From: JBBKWH01 sp037968855
Lineage (GTDB): Bacteria > Pseudomonadota > Gammaproteobacteria > Pseudomonadales > Moraxellaceae
DNA length: 21,079 nucleotides
Assembly (NCBI GenBank): GCA_037968855.1
Contig: JBBKWH010000025.1
Coordinates: 1-21,079, forward strand
Direction: 5' to 3'
Shown here: positions 6,694 to 14,344 of the stretch, piece after piece
How positions within the stretch are numbered: position 1 is the first letter of the stretch
Layout of the letters: the number at the start of each line of letters is the position of its first letter
Notes under the pieces: model-generated
The model's database searches: none
Seen by the model: the letters and a program-made list of their open reading frames with translations, nothing else
What the model was told of the DNA's origin: nothing
Position numbers and translations under genes: made by a program

Positions 6694-8895
6694 ATGGATA
6701 CAGATGTTGCCCGATCAATGCTGTCTTCGGTTTTTGGCTATGATCAGTTTAGAGGGCAACAACAACTGATCGTTGAGACCTTGGTTCAGGGCGGTAATGC
6801 ACTGGTGCTGATGCCAACCGGTGGCGGCAAATCACTCTGTTATCAACTACCCGCCTTGCTGATGTCTGGCACCACCATTGTGGTCTCGCCATTAATCGCG
6901 CTGATGAAAGACCAAGTCGATACGCTACGCGCCTTGGATATTCGCGCCGAGTATCTCAACAGCAGCCTATCGATTGAGGCACAGCGCGAGGTGGAGCGTG
7001 ACCTTAAAGGGGGTCAACTGAGTTTGCTGTATGTCGCCCCAGAGCGCTTGCTGAGTGCCGATTTTTTGGCGATTTTGGCCCAAGTGCCGATTGCCCTATT
7101 TGCGATTGATGAGGCGCATTGCGTCAGTCAGTGGGGTCATGATTTTCGGCCAGAATACCAAAAACTTGGACTATTGGCCGAATGCTTCGCCCATGTGCCA
7201 CGGGTTGCGCTGACGGCTACTGCTGATGATCGCACCCGCAGCGACATCATTGAGGTATTAAAGCTGCATGATGCGCCGGTATTTTTGTCCAGCTTTGATC
7301 GGCCGAATATTCATTATCAGATTGTCGAAAAAGACAATGGTCGCAAGCAGTTGTTAGAGTTTATCCGCCAACAGCCAGAAGGTTCAGCTGGCATCGTGTA
7401 TTGCTTGTCACGTAAACGGGTGGAAGACACCGCAGAATTTTTGCAGGCGCAAGGCTTGGCCGCACATGCCTATCATGCCGGACTAACTCAACAACAAAGG
7501 GCCGACGCACAAGAGGCATTTTTATTGCAAGAAGGCCAAATTGTCTGTGCCACGGTGGCCTTTGGTATGGGCATCGACAAGCCTAACGTGCGATTTGTGG
7601 CGCACTTAGATTTACCAAAATCACTCGAAGGCTATTATCAAGAAACAGGCCGTGCCGGTCGTGATGGTCTGCCGTCTAAAGTCTGGATGGCGTATGGACT
7701 GAGCGATCTGATCAATGTGCGGCGGATGCTCAATCAGTCTGATGCACCAGCCGAGATTAAGCGCATCGAAGCAGGCAAGCTGGATGCGCTGATGGCTTAC
7801 TGCGAAACCGCGCAATGTCGCCGTCAGGTGTTACTGGCCTATTTTGGTGAGCAGCTTGATCAACCATGCGGCAACTGCGATATCTGCGACCAGCCGCCAC
7901 GCACATGGGATGCCACCGTGGCTGCACAAAAAGTGCTATCAGCAGCGATTCGTAGTGGAAACCGTTTTGGCAGCGCCCATCTGATTGATATTGTGCTGGG
8001 CAATACCACCGACAAAATCAGCCAGCTTAAACATGATCAACTGCCGACTTTTGGGGTGGGTAAAGACTTGAGCATCGCGGCATGGCGTAATGTGATGCGG
8101 CAACTGGTCGCACTCGGTTATTTGGTGCCGGATGATGACCGCTTTGGTGGCTTAGTCGCGACCACACAAGCCCGCTTGATCTTGACCGGTCAGCAACGCC
8201 TAGAGCTGCGTGAACTGGCCGAAAAACCCAAAACCAGCGGCAAAAAACTGCGTAACACTGCGGCCCTCACTGATCTGCCATTAGATGCCCAACAACGCTT
8301 TTTGGCGTTACGCCAATTACGTACCAGTTTGGCGCAACAGCAAAGTGTGCCGCCGTATGTGATCTTTAGTGATGCCACCTTGCGTGAGATGGCGTTGGCT
8401 GATCCGATCGATCCGATTGGCCTACGCGCTATTTCTGGGGTTGGCGACCAAAAACTGGCGCGATACGGCGAGGCGTTTTTGGGGGCTCTAGATACTGTGC
8501 GGCATCAAACCAGCCAGCCTAGTGATCAAGCTGCCTCAGCCGAACTTAACCCGACCCTTGACCCAATCAAAGTCAAAAAAACCGACACACTCAAAGCCAC
8601 ACTCAATCTGTTTGAGCAAGGACTCAGCCGTGATGAAATCGCCGAGGCACGCGGTTTGTCAGTCGATACCATTGCAAGCCATCTATTTAAACTATGCCAA
8701 AAAGGGCGCTTAGATCAGCAGCAAATCTGCGATTTAAGCGCGGCACAAATTGATGAGATTCAGCGCACTGCCATGCAACTTGGTCACAACTTTTCCACCA
8801 CTGCATCAACAGCGCTAAAAGAAGCGCTGGGCAACCGTTACCGCTATAGCGACATCAATATGGCCTTATGGCTTGGTAGTCTGGAGCAGACCTAA
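6694..8895 (+). CDS. recQ: ATP-dependent DNA helicase RecQ with extended C-terminal HTH domain
   Basis: 3'-5' DNA helicase of recombination and fork repair, 733 residues. I prefer the ATG at 6694 because AGGA (6681-6684) sits 9 nt before it; the in-frame ATG at 6688 leaves only 3 nt. Motifs: FRGQQ (19-23), Walker A PTGGGKS (41-47), DEAH (139-142), the RecQ aromatic loop around HCVSQWGHDFRPEY (142-155) and motif VI QETGRAGRDG (316-325). The zinc-binding cysteines are C375, C392, C395 and C398. A winged-helix RQC domain follows, then an HRDC domain (about 545-605) and an extra segment (about 630-733) with the look of the HTH_40 domain found in some RecQ proteins. This makes it about 120 residues longer than E. 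coli RecQ (609). All helicase motifs are intact. Confidence 0.97.
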   Translation: MDTDVARSMLSSVFGYDQFRGQQQLIVETLVQGGNALVLMPTGGGKSLCYQLPALLMSGTTIVVSPLIALMKDQVDTLRALDIRAEYLNSSLSIEAQREVERDLKGGQLSLLYVAPERLLSADFLAILAQVPIALFAIDEAHCVSQWGHDFRPEYQKLGLLAECFAHVPRVALTATADDRTRSDIIEVLKLHDAPVFLSSFDRPNIHYQIVEKDNGRKQLLEFIRQQPEGSAGIVYCLSRKRVEDTAEFLQAQGLAAHAYHAGLTQQQRADAQEAFLLQEGQIVCATVAFGMGIDKPNVRFVAHLDLPKSLEGYYQETGRAGRDGLPSKVWMAYGLSDLINVRRMLNQSDAPAEIKRIEAGKLDALMAYCETAQCRRQVLLAYFGEQLDQPCGNCDICDQPPRTWDATVAAQKVLSAAIRSGNRFGSAHLIDIVLGNTTDKISQLKHDQLPTFGVGKDLSIAAWRNVMRQLVALGYLVPDDDRFGGLVATTQARLILTGQQRLELRELAEKPKTSGKKLRNTAALTDLPLDAQQRFLALRQLRTSLAQQQSVPPYVIFSDATLREMALADPIDPIGLRAISGVGDQKLARYGEAFLGALDTVRHQTSQPSDQAASAELNPTLDPIKVKKTDTLKATLNLFEQGLSRDEIAEARGLSVDTIASHLFKLCQKGRLDQQQICDLSAAQIDEIQRTAMQLGHNFSTTASTALKEALGNRYRYSDINMALWLGSLEQT

Positions 8896-8977
8896 ACACC
8901 TGCATACGCCTAAGATTATGCTTAAGATCAGCATGTCACACCCACTCAATGCCACACGCCCCTGCAAGGATCGCAAC

Positions 8978-10186
8978 ATGACAGAATCGACAAGCACAAC
9001 GCTGCCCAATGCAACACTGCCAAAGCTGCCGCGCGACAGACAAAACGACTATAGCCATGAGATGGCCAAACAACGTCGCACGCTGATCCAACAACACAGC
9101 AACAGCAGCCTAGAGCACACCGGACGCTTTAGCATCGACCCCGACCAATTACGCGGCAATATCGAAAATTTTAGCGGTTGCGTGCAAGTGCCCATGGGCT
9201 TTGCAGGGCCGATTTTGATCAATGGTGAACATGCGCAAGGCGAATTTTATGTGCCGATGGCCACCACCGAAGGCACACTGGTCGCCAGTTATTCACGCGG
9301 CATGCGCCTGACTCGTGAAGCAGGCGGTATCTTGACCACCGTCACTGACGATGCCATGCAACGCGCGCCGATTTTTGTGTTTGAAGATGCACGAGCGGCA
9401 CGCGATTTTGGTCAATGGGTCAACGCAAACTTCAACCAAATCAAGGCCGCTGCCGAAGCCACCACCCGCTCTGGCAAACTGCGCGACATCGAACAATACA
9501 GCGCCGGAAAAATGCGCTGGCTACGCTTTAACATGACCACTGGCGATGCCGCAGGGCAAAACATGGTGTCCAAGGCCACTCATCATGCCTGCCAATGGAT
9601 CTTGTCCCAACAGCCGCCACGCCTTGAACATTTCAGTCTTGCGGCAAACTTTGATACTGACAAAAAACACTCTTTCGTCAATAGCTTGCACAGTCGTGGC
9701 AAACGAGTCGTCGCCGAAATCACTCTGCCCGCTGCTTTGATCGAACAAGTCATGCACACCAGCGGCAAAGCACTGTTTCAACAGCGACAACTGTCGAATT
9801 TAGGCGCATTTATGGCCGGCTCTGCCTGTAATGGCGCGCACTTTGCCAATGGCGTGGCAGCAGTGTTTATGGCCTGTGGTCAGGACGTGGCGAACGTGGC
9901 CGAATCCAGCGCGGGCTTTGTGTATAGCGAACTCAAAGACAATGGCGATTATTATTTTTCGGTCACCATTCCCTCGTTGATTGTCGCCACCTATGGCGGT
10001 GGCACGGGCTTACCGACTCAGCGCGAATGCTTGGAGTCGATGGACTGCTACGGTGCAGATCGCGCCTATAAGCTGGCCGAAATCATTGCCGCAACCGTGC
10101 TATGTGGCGAGCTATCACTGGCTTCGGCGATTGTGTCGGATCAATGGGTCTCAAGCCACGATGCATATGGGCGTAATCGGCCCTAA
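8978..10186 (+). CDS. Class I hydroxymethylglutaryl-CoA reductase
   Basis: Reduces HMG-CoA to mevalonate with NAD(P)H, 402 residues. The frame is open back to 8873, inside recQ, but AAGGA at 8966-8970, 7 nt before the ATG at 8978, fixes this start. Catalytic residues match human HMGR: Glu98 in PMATTEG, Lys199 in NMVSKAT, Asp303 in CGQDVAN and His394 in SSHDAYGRN near the end. NFDTDKK (224-230), GKRVVAE (241-247) and TYGGGTGLPTQ (338-348) also match the eukaryotic/archaeal class I form rather than the class II Pseudomonas mevalonii form, which lacks the MATTEG pattern. There is no membrane segment, so it should be soluble. No other mevalonate-pathway gene is in the window, so its pathway context cannot be judged. 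No terminator is clear after it; an inverted repeat lies 32 nt downstream. Confidence 0.93.
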   Translation: MTESTSTTLPNATLPKLPRDRQNDYSHEMAKQRRTLIQQHSNSSLEHTGRFSIDPDQLRGNIENFSGCVQVPMGFAGPILINGEHAQGEFYVPMATTEGTLVASYSRGMRLTREAGGILTTVTDDAMQRAPIFVFEDARAARDFGQWVNANFNQIKAAAEATTRSGKLRDIEQYSAGKMRWLRFNMTTGDAAGQNMVSKATHHACQWILSQQPPRLEHFSLAANFDTDKKHSFVNSLHSRGKRVVAEITLPAALIEQVMHTSGKALFQQRQLSNLGAFMAGSACNGAHFANGVAAVFMACGQDVANVAESSAGFVYSELKDNGDYYFSVTIPSLIVATYGGGTGLPTQRECLESMDCYGADRAYKLAEIIAATVLCGELSLASAIVSDQWVSSHDAYGRNRP

Positions 10187-10217
10187 GCACCATCAAACTC
10201 CCCCTTGCCAAATACAC

Positions 10218-10247
10218 GCTGTTTGCATATGCCGCCACGCAAACAGC
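10218..10247. repeat. Perfect 9-bp inverted repeat between the HMG-CoA reductase and S4 genes
   Basis: GCTGTTTGC (10218-10226) and GCAAACAGC (10239-10247) are perfect complements around a 12-nt loop. The left arm runs into a second palindrome, GCATATGC (10225-10232). No T-run follows, so it is not a standard terminator; it could be an operator or an RNA hairpin in the S4 gene leader. Confidence 0.6.
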
Positions 10248-10299
10248 CCATGTAAAACGCGTTATCATATCGGCATACACAATCACCAGTGGCAACCCG

Positions 10300-10512
10300 A
10301 TGCAGACCTTTAGCCTTGATGGACACCCCCACGTTGCCTTATGCGACTTGCTGAAACTCGAAGGGCTGGCCGACAGTGGTGGCGCAGCCAAACAACTGAT
10401 CGACGATGGCATGGTCAGTGTCAACGGCCAAACTGAATTACGTCGTCGCTGCAAAATCACTAGCGGCCAACAGGTCGAAATGATGGGACAAACCATTGTG
10501 GTCACGGATTAA
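10300..10512 (+). CDS. ybcJ: YbcJ-like S4-domain RNA-binding protein
   Basis: A 70-residue cytoplasmic protein made up of a single S4 domain, similar to E. coli YbcJ, which is thought to bind RNA, probably structured rRNA or tRNA; its precise role is not established. The S4 signature is clear: a leucine-rich first helix, then SGGAAKQLIDDGMVSVNG (residues 26-43) and ELRRRCKITSGQQVE (46-60). The length is normal for the family. The ATG at 10300 has no strong Shine-Dalgarno sequence (only GGCAA upstream). It follows the HMG-CoA reductase after 113 nt and ends 29 nt before a strong bidirectional terminator. Confidence 0.9.
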   Translation: MQTFSLDGHPHVALCDLLKLEGLADSGGAAKQLIDDGMVSVNGQTELRRRCKITSGQQVEMMGQTIVVTD

Positions 10513-10541
10513 ACCCTACGCGATAGCCGTTGAGGGCTGCT

Positions 10542-10569
10542 AAAAAAACCGCTTAAAAGCGGTTTTTTT
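10542..10569. terminator. Bidirectional terminator between the S4 and lipase-like genes
   Basis: CCGCT (10549-10553) pairs with AGCGG (10558-10562) around a TAAA loop, and the stem is flanked by seven A on the left and seven T on the right. It can end transcription from the S4 gene on + and from the lipase-like gene on -, which stops 12 nt away. Confidence 0.88.
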
Positions 10570-10581
10570 ATGCCGTGTAAA

Positions 10582-11994
10582 TTATGGCGTATCGGTCGCA
10601 CGTAGCGCCGCATCAAACCACTGTTTGCTCTCAGCCATACAGGTTTGGCTAACCAATAACCAGTGATAAACAAAGGCTTTGTAGTCTTGCTCGGTCTTAA
10701 TGCCCATCAACTTATACAGCACCGCATCATCCGCCGACTGCCACAAGGTATGCGCCAAAGCATCCGTTTGCGGGTCAACATCCACCACTTTGACGGTTTT
10801 GACATCAGCCCATTGCTTGGCTAACGGTGCAGTGGCATACGGATACAGCACCAACGGATCGTTTTTGCCGCCACACAGCAAGGTTGGGGTGCGTGGTGTC
10901 CAACCCATTTGGCTAAAATCATTGCGTTTGACCGCATTTAAAAATGGCATCACCAAACTGGGGGCTTCGCTCGGATTGGCCAGTGCTGTTGGCATCTGAT
11001 CCACATAGGTCTGCCGAATATTGGTCGCTTGATCATCACCACCATGCCATGGCACACGCTTTAAGGCCAGCATACTGGTCATGCCAAAGCGACCGGGCAG
11101 TAAATCCGCAATCCGATCCGCATACGGTTCACGGAACATCTGGCTAGGGGATCGATAGATATTACCGTACACCCGCTGATACGACACAATCGCATACGCC
11201 AAAGCCAAATGACCCAACTGGGACGGCGTTTTGGGATTAATCATGTGCTGCACATAATCGGTCAATGCAGCAGGTGCGGCACTCGAACCGGCGGCAGCCA
11301 AATCAAACTCACTGGCTAAGGCGCTATCACTTTCGATGGCTTGCTGGGTAGCCAATGCCGCATGCCCACCTTCGGAATGACCAAACACCATGACCTGACC
11401 ATTCAGCGGGACTTGATCTAGCGTCAAGCTTTGCCGTGCCGCACGCATGGCATCAATCATGGTGGTGGCTTCAGAATCGGCATGCACATAGGGATGGTAC
11501 GGATAGGCCGACTTACCAAACCCCAAATAATCGATTGCCACCACCGCATAGCCTTGACTGGCATAGAACACTGCCAACTCTTGGGTGGTATGGTCATCCA
11601 TATCGGCCAGCGTGCGCGAACGCTTAGTTTCGGTACCGCGTGCATAAGCAATCAAGGCATGTGGCTGCTGACAGACGGCTGCACTACCCGTTGGTGTCAG
11701 CAACACCGCAGAGGCATTGGTTTCTTCGCCATTGGCACCTTGGGTCAGATAGTTTAGACCCTGTACGTTAACCCCACAGACGGCCTTATTGCCGAGCATC
11801 TGTTGATACGGTACTTTTTCGGCACCAAAACCATCAATCTGTGCAGGTTGATAATCGCCTAAGCGCTGCGCAGGCTCAACCAAACGTCCTGTTGGCAATT
11901 GCGGCAAGGGCTGCTTATAGACCAAACTTTGACAACCCGCCAAACCAGTCAGCGCCAATCCCAAGGCACCTATTTTTAACATTCCGACAGACAT
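10582..11994 (-). CDS. Lipase-like alpha/beta-hydrolase lipoprotein
   Basis: An exported esterase or lipase of the secretory-lipase-like alpha/beta-hydrolase group, 470 residues. The N-terminus is a lipoprotein signal with lipobox LAGC and lipidated Cys at 21, so the protein should be anchored to a cell-envelope membrane. The nucleophile elbow is GHSEGG with Ser207; the likely other triad members are Asp379 (GGKNDP) and His414 (LAHTLW). RGTETKRS (119-126) and DYLGFGKS (155-162) fit the oxyanion and beta-strand regions of the fold. AAGAG (complement of 12001-12005), 6 nt before the ATG, supports this start; Met5 is an alternative. It is a single-gene unit, divergent from dapE and ended by the bidirectional terminator. 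The substrate cannot be told from the sequence. Confidence 0.87.
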   Translation of the reverse strand: MSVGMLKIGALGLALTGLAGCQSLVYKQPLPQLPTGRLVEPAQRLGDYQPAQIDGFGAEKVPYQQMLGNKAVCGVNVQGLNYLTQGANGEETNASAVLLTPTGSAAVCQQPHALIAYARGTETKRSRTLADMDDHTTQELAVFYASQGYAVVAIDYLGFGKSAYPYHPYVHADSEATTMIDAMRAARQSLTLDQVPLNGQVMVFGHSEGGHAALATQQAIESDSALASEFDLAAAGSSAAPAALTDYVQHMINPKTPSQLGHLALAYAIVSYQRVYGNIYRSPSQMFREPYADRIADLLPGRFGMTSMLALKRVPWHGGDDQATNIRQTYVDQMPTALANPSEAPSLVMPFLNAVKRNDFSQMGWTPRTPTLLCGGKNDPLVLYPYATAPLAKQWADVKTVKVVDVDPQTDALAHTLWQSADDAVLYKLMGIKTEQDYKAFVYHWLLVSQTCMAESKQWFDAALRATDTP

Positions 11995-12241
11995 TGCTTA
12001 CTCTTGTTTTAGGAGGCTTAAAAGACAACATGCATCATTTCAGTGTCTAGGCACAGCATCAAGACCAAGCCTGTACCCGATGTGAGGATTTATAGAAAAA
12101 ACCCGAACCAATCGACATTTTCTGCCGATCAAAAGGATCAGATGTGATCAAGCTGTACTGATGTATACCGGCTTTTTTTTGCATGAGGCGCAAATTGCTC
12201 TAGAATCGAGCCACCTCTTTTATGCAAACAAGTAGCTTCTC
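11995..12241. other. 247-nt divergent intergenic region (lipase-like gene and dapE)
   Basis: No coding sequence seen. It holds the dapE promoter (separate entry). On the minus strand there is a TATAAA -10-like element at 12089-12094, with no good -35 partner. Three GATC sites lie close together at 12127-12149, and a run of eight T (12173-12180) precedes the dapE -35 and might act as an UP-like AT tract. Confidence 0.5.
12179..12206 (+). promoter_or_regulatory. Putative sigma70 promoter of dapE
   Basis: TTGCAT (12179-12184) and TAGAAT (12201-12206) are separated by 16 nt, a good match to the -35/-10 consensus. The start point would be near 12213, leaving a leader of about 30 nt before the dapE ATG. 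Confidence 0.55.
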
Positions 12242-13378
12242 ATGTCTGCCACCCTAGACCTCACCTTAGACCTGATCCGTCGTCCATCCGTCACCCCACT
12301 GGACGCAGACTGCCAATCTGTGATGGCTGAACGCCTCAAAAAGATTGGCTTTGTCATCGAGAACATGCGCTTTGGTGATGTCGACAACCTGTGGGCGCGT
12401 CGAGGCACGACTGCACCAGTCTTGTGCTTTGCTGGCCATACCGACGTGGTCCCTACGGGCGAATTGAGTCGTTGGAACTCGCATCCGTTTGCGCCAGAGG
12501 TTCGCGATGGCAAGCTGTATGGCCGTGGCACGGCAGACATGAAATCTGCACTGGCAGCTATGGTGGTGGCCTGTGAGCGTTTTGTGGCCAAGCATCCTGA
12601 TCATATTGGCTCGATTGCCTTTTTGATCACCAGTGACGAAGAAGGCCCGTCGGTCAATGGCACGGTCAAAGTGATCGAAACCTTAGAAGCTCGCCAAGAA
12701 AAAATCACATGGTGCTTGGTCGGCGAGCCGTCGAGCAGCAAACAACTCGGTGATGTGATCAAAAATGGCCGTCGCGGTTCACTCAACGGTATTCTGACCG
12801 TCAAAGGCAAACAAGGCCACGTCGCCTACCCACAACTGGCCGATAACCCGATTCATCGGGCTGCACCGGCGCTGGCTGAACTCACCCAAGAAGTCTGGGA
12901 TAACGGCAACGACTTCTTCCCTGCCACCAGCTTTCAGATTTCCAACATTGGTGCAGGCACAGGGGCAAACAACGTCATTCCTGCCGACATGACCGTGGTG
13001 TTTAACTTCCGCTTTTCGACCGAAGTCACAGCCGAACAACTCAAAGCGCGTACCCATACCATTTTGGATCAACACGGTGTGCAATACGATTTGGCGTGGT
13101 CTTTATCGGGACAACCATTCTTGACGCCTGAAGGCGAACTGGTCGCGGCAGCCCAACAAGCCATTCGCGACGTTGCAGGGATTGAAACCGAACTGTCTAC
13201 CAGCGGCGGTACGTCTGACGGACGCTTTATCGCGCCAACGGGTGCGCAAGTGCTAGAGCTTGGTGTATTAAACGCCACCATTCACCAAATCGACGAGCAT
13301 GTCAATGTGGCCGAACTTGATCCACTGACCGACATGTATCAGCGCATTATTGAGCAACTACTGACTCAGCCTGCTTAA
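12242..13378 (+). CDS. dapE: Succinyl-diaminopimelate desuccinylase
   Basis: Dinuclear zinc hydrolase that removes succinate from N-succinyl-LL-diaminopimelate, in the lysine and peptidoglycan precursor pathway; cytoplasmic. At 378 residues it has the normal length. Metal ligands are all present: His66 (GHTD), Asp99 (bridging, in GTADMK), Glu134 with general base Glu133 (SDEEGP), Glu162 (GEP) and His348 (NATIHQ). Each is one position before the Haemophilus influenzae numbering. The dimerisation domain sits between about 180 and 290, with GANNVIP a typical motif. The start at the ATG at 12242 agrees with family N-termini, although no clear Shine-Dalgarno sequence precedes it. It is monocistronic, with its own promoter and a convergent hairpin at its end. 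Confidence 0.98.
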   Translation: MSATLDLTLDLIRRPSVTPLDADCQSVMAERLKKIGFVIENMRFGDVDNLWARRGTTAPVLCFAGHTDVVPTGELSRWNSHPFAPEVRDGKLYGRGTADMKSALAAMVVACERFVAKHPDHIGSIAFLITSDEEGPSVNGTVKVIETLEARQEKITWCLVGEPSSSKQLGDVIKNGRRGSLNGILTVKGKQGHVAYPQLADNPIHRAAPALAELTQEVWDNGNDFFPATSFQISNIGAGTGANNVIPADMTVVFNFRFSTEVTAEQLKARTHTILDQHGVQYDLAWSLSGQPFLTPEGELVAAAQQAIRDVAGIETELSTSGGTSDGRFIAPTGAQVLELGVLNATIHQIDEHVNVAELDPLTDMYQRIIEQLLTQPA

Positions 13379-13389
13379 GCTACACCCAC

Positions 13390-13414
13390 AAAAACGGACG
13401 CTATTTGCGTCCGT
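13390..13414. terminator. Shared hairpin between convergent dapE and the TIGR03643 gene
   Basis: ACGGACGC (13394-13401) pairs perfectly with GCGTCCGT (13407-13414) around a TATTT loop. Read on the minus strand it is followed by TTTTT, a good terminator for the TIGR03643 gene, whose stop codon (13401-13403) overlaps the stem. Read on + the tail is only GATTGATTTT, so it is weaker for dapE. Confidence 0.7.
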
Positions 13415-13718
13415 GATTGATTTTGTATTGACCCAGCGAATAGGCCTTGAGTGGTTGATGTATCTCGCGTTTATCGACTACATCATCAGACTCATCGTCA
13501 GTCTGGGGTCTATTTTGCTGCAAGGTTCGATGCTTACTCGCCCGCCCCGTCACTCGCTCGCGCCATAACCGAAATGACGATGGTTTAAGTGACTGACGCA
13601 TCAACCGAATCACATCGGCCTCGCTTAAGCCATATAGATTTAAAATTGCCTCAAAAGGCGTGTGATCTTCCCACGCCATTTCGATGACGCGGGACTGATC
13701 TGCTGAGGTCAGGCTCAT
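13401..13718 (-). CDS. TIGR03643 / DUF2805 family protein
   Basis: A 105-residue protein with the conserved TIGR03643/DUF2805 core: IEMAWEDHTPFEAI (12-25), LSEADVIRLMRQSLKPSSF (31-49) and LWRERVTGRASKH (51-63). The core looks like a small helix-turn-helix, possibly nucleic-acid binding, but the family's function is unknown. The C-terminus from about residue 64 is polar and charged and probably unstructured. Its ATG directly follows the TAA of the cytochrome b561 gene with no base between, so the two genes are almost certainly co-transcribed and translationally coupled. Confidence 0.87.
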   Translation of the reverse strand: MSLTSADQSRVIEMAWEDHTPFEAILNLYGLSEADVIRLMRQSLKPSSFRLWRERVTGRASKHRTLQQNRPQTDDESDDVVDKREIHQPLKAYSLGQYKINHGRK

Positions 13719-14258
13719 TTAGCGCATCCGATTGATTAGGCGATCTTTTTTGACAAACTGGTGATACAGCGCAGCCAAAATATGCGATGCCGTTAACAGC
13801 AAGATCAAGGGCCATAAAATATCAGTATGCAAATCATGAAAAAACCGACCCGTCTCGCGATCAGGCACCACCAATAACGGAATCTCAAATAGGCCAAACA
13901 TGCTGACGGCACGCCCACCATACTGACTCATCAAAAAGCCTGCCAAAGGCATCATCAACAGCACGACATACAACAAGCTATGTACCACACTCGCCAATAA
14001 CTGCTGCCAACGTGGTCCTGCCACTGGTGCAGGATCTTGCGATTTATGTGCAAAACGATTAATAAAACGCGCCAAGATCCAAAAAAAGAAACTGACCCCA
14101 AGCGCTTTATGCAGACTGATATACATAAAATTTTCGTCGGCAGTCGACTCATGCAAAAAAATCATCAGCCAAACAACAACCAACAACGCTGCGCTGGTCC
14201 AATGAAAAAACCGGACAGAGCCTGCCCAACGAGCAGAAGATGATGGGGGTTGTGCCAT
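13719..14258 (-). CDS. Cytochrome b561 (CybB-like di-haem membrane protein)
   Basis: A 179-residue inner-membrane b-type cytochrome of the bacterial b561 family, which moves electrons between quinols and acceptors; E. coli CybB is a superoxide:ubiquinone oxidoreductase. Four membrane helices are predictable at about 20-36, 50-66, 88-110 and 146-166. Candidate haem ligands are His19 (RFFHW), His50 (SLHKALG), His93 (VVHSLLY) and His141, His144 or His159; RFFHWTSA and LHKALG are family hallmarks. GGAG (complement of 14267-14270), 8 nt before the ATG, supports the start. That site overlaps an inverted repeat (separate entry). It lies 86 nt downstream of chpC on the same strand with no obvious terminator between, so read-through is possible. 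Confidence 0.92.
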   Translation of the reverse strand: MAQPPSSSARWAGSVRFFHWTSAALLVVVWLMIFLHESTADENFMYISLHKALGVSFFFWILARFINRFAHKSQDPAPVAGPRWQQLLASVVHSLLYVVLLMMPLAGFLMSQYGGRAVSMFGLFEIPLLVVPDRETGRFFHDLHTDILWPLILLLTASHILAALYHQFVKKDRLINRMR

Positions 14259-14268
14259 ATGATGTACT

Positions 14269-14313
14269 CCGGTGCAAATGTGCGTTATCTACGCTAGGTG
14301 AATCAAGCACCGG
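14269..14313 (-). promoter_or_regulatory. Inverted repeat in the cytochrome b561 leader that could cover its ribosome binding site
   Basis: On the minus strand CCGGTGC (14313-14307) and GCACCGG (14275-14269) are perfect 7-bp complements 31 nt apart. Between them GCGT and ACGC (14282-14294) can form a smaller hairpin. The 3' arm shares two bases with the GGAG Shine-Dalgarno sequence, so pairing would limit ribosome access. Confidence 0.4.
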
Positions 14314-14319
14314 ATTCTA
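14314..14319 (-). promoter_or_regulatory. Possible -10 element upstream of cytochrome b561
   Basis: TAGAAT on the minus strand, identical to the proposed dapE -10 element. No good -35 hexamer lies 16-18 nt upstream, so it is a weak candidate. It would give the b561-TIGR03643 pair its own transcript starting just before the inverted repeat. Confidence 0.25.
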
Positions 14320-14344
14320 GACCGTTTTTGTTGTTTTGCGTGTA

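Noticed and set aside
8873..8977. N-terminal extension of HMG-CoA reductase starting inside recQ.
   Set aside because: The extension has no family similarity, and AAGGA plus ATG at 8978 gives a better start.
12150..12180. Terminator formed by AAGC ... GCTT before a run of eight T.
   Set aside because: The stem is weak and no + strand gene lies upstream to need it; the T run is more likely part of the dapE promoter region.
12220..12591. Open frame antisense to the dapE start.
   Set aside because: It is a by-product of codon bias on the opposite strand, with no ribosome binding site or recognisable protein.
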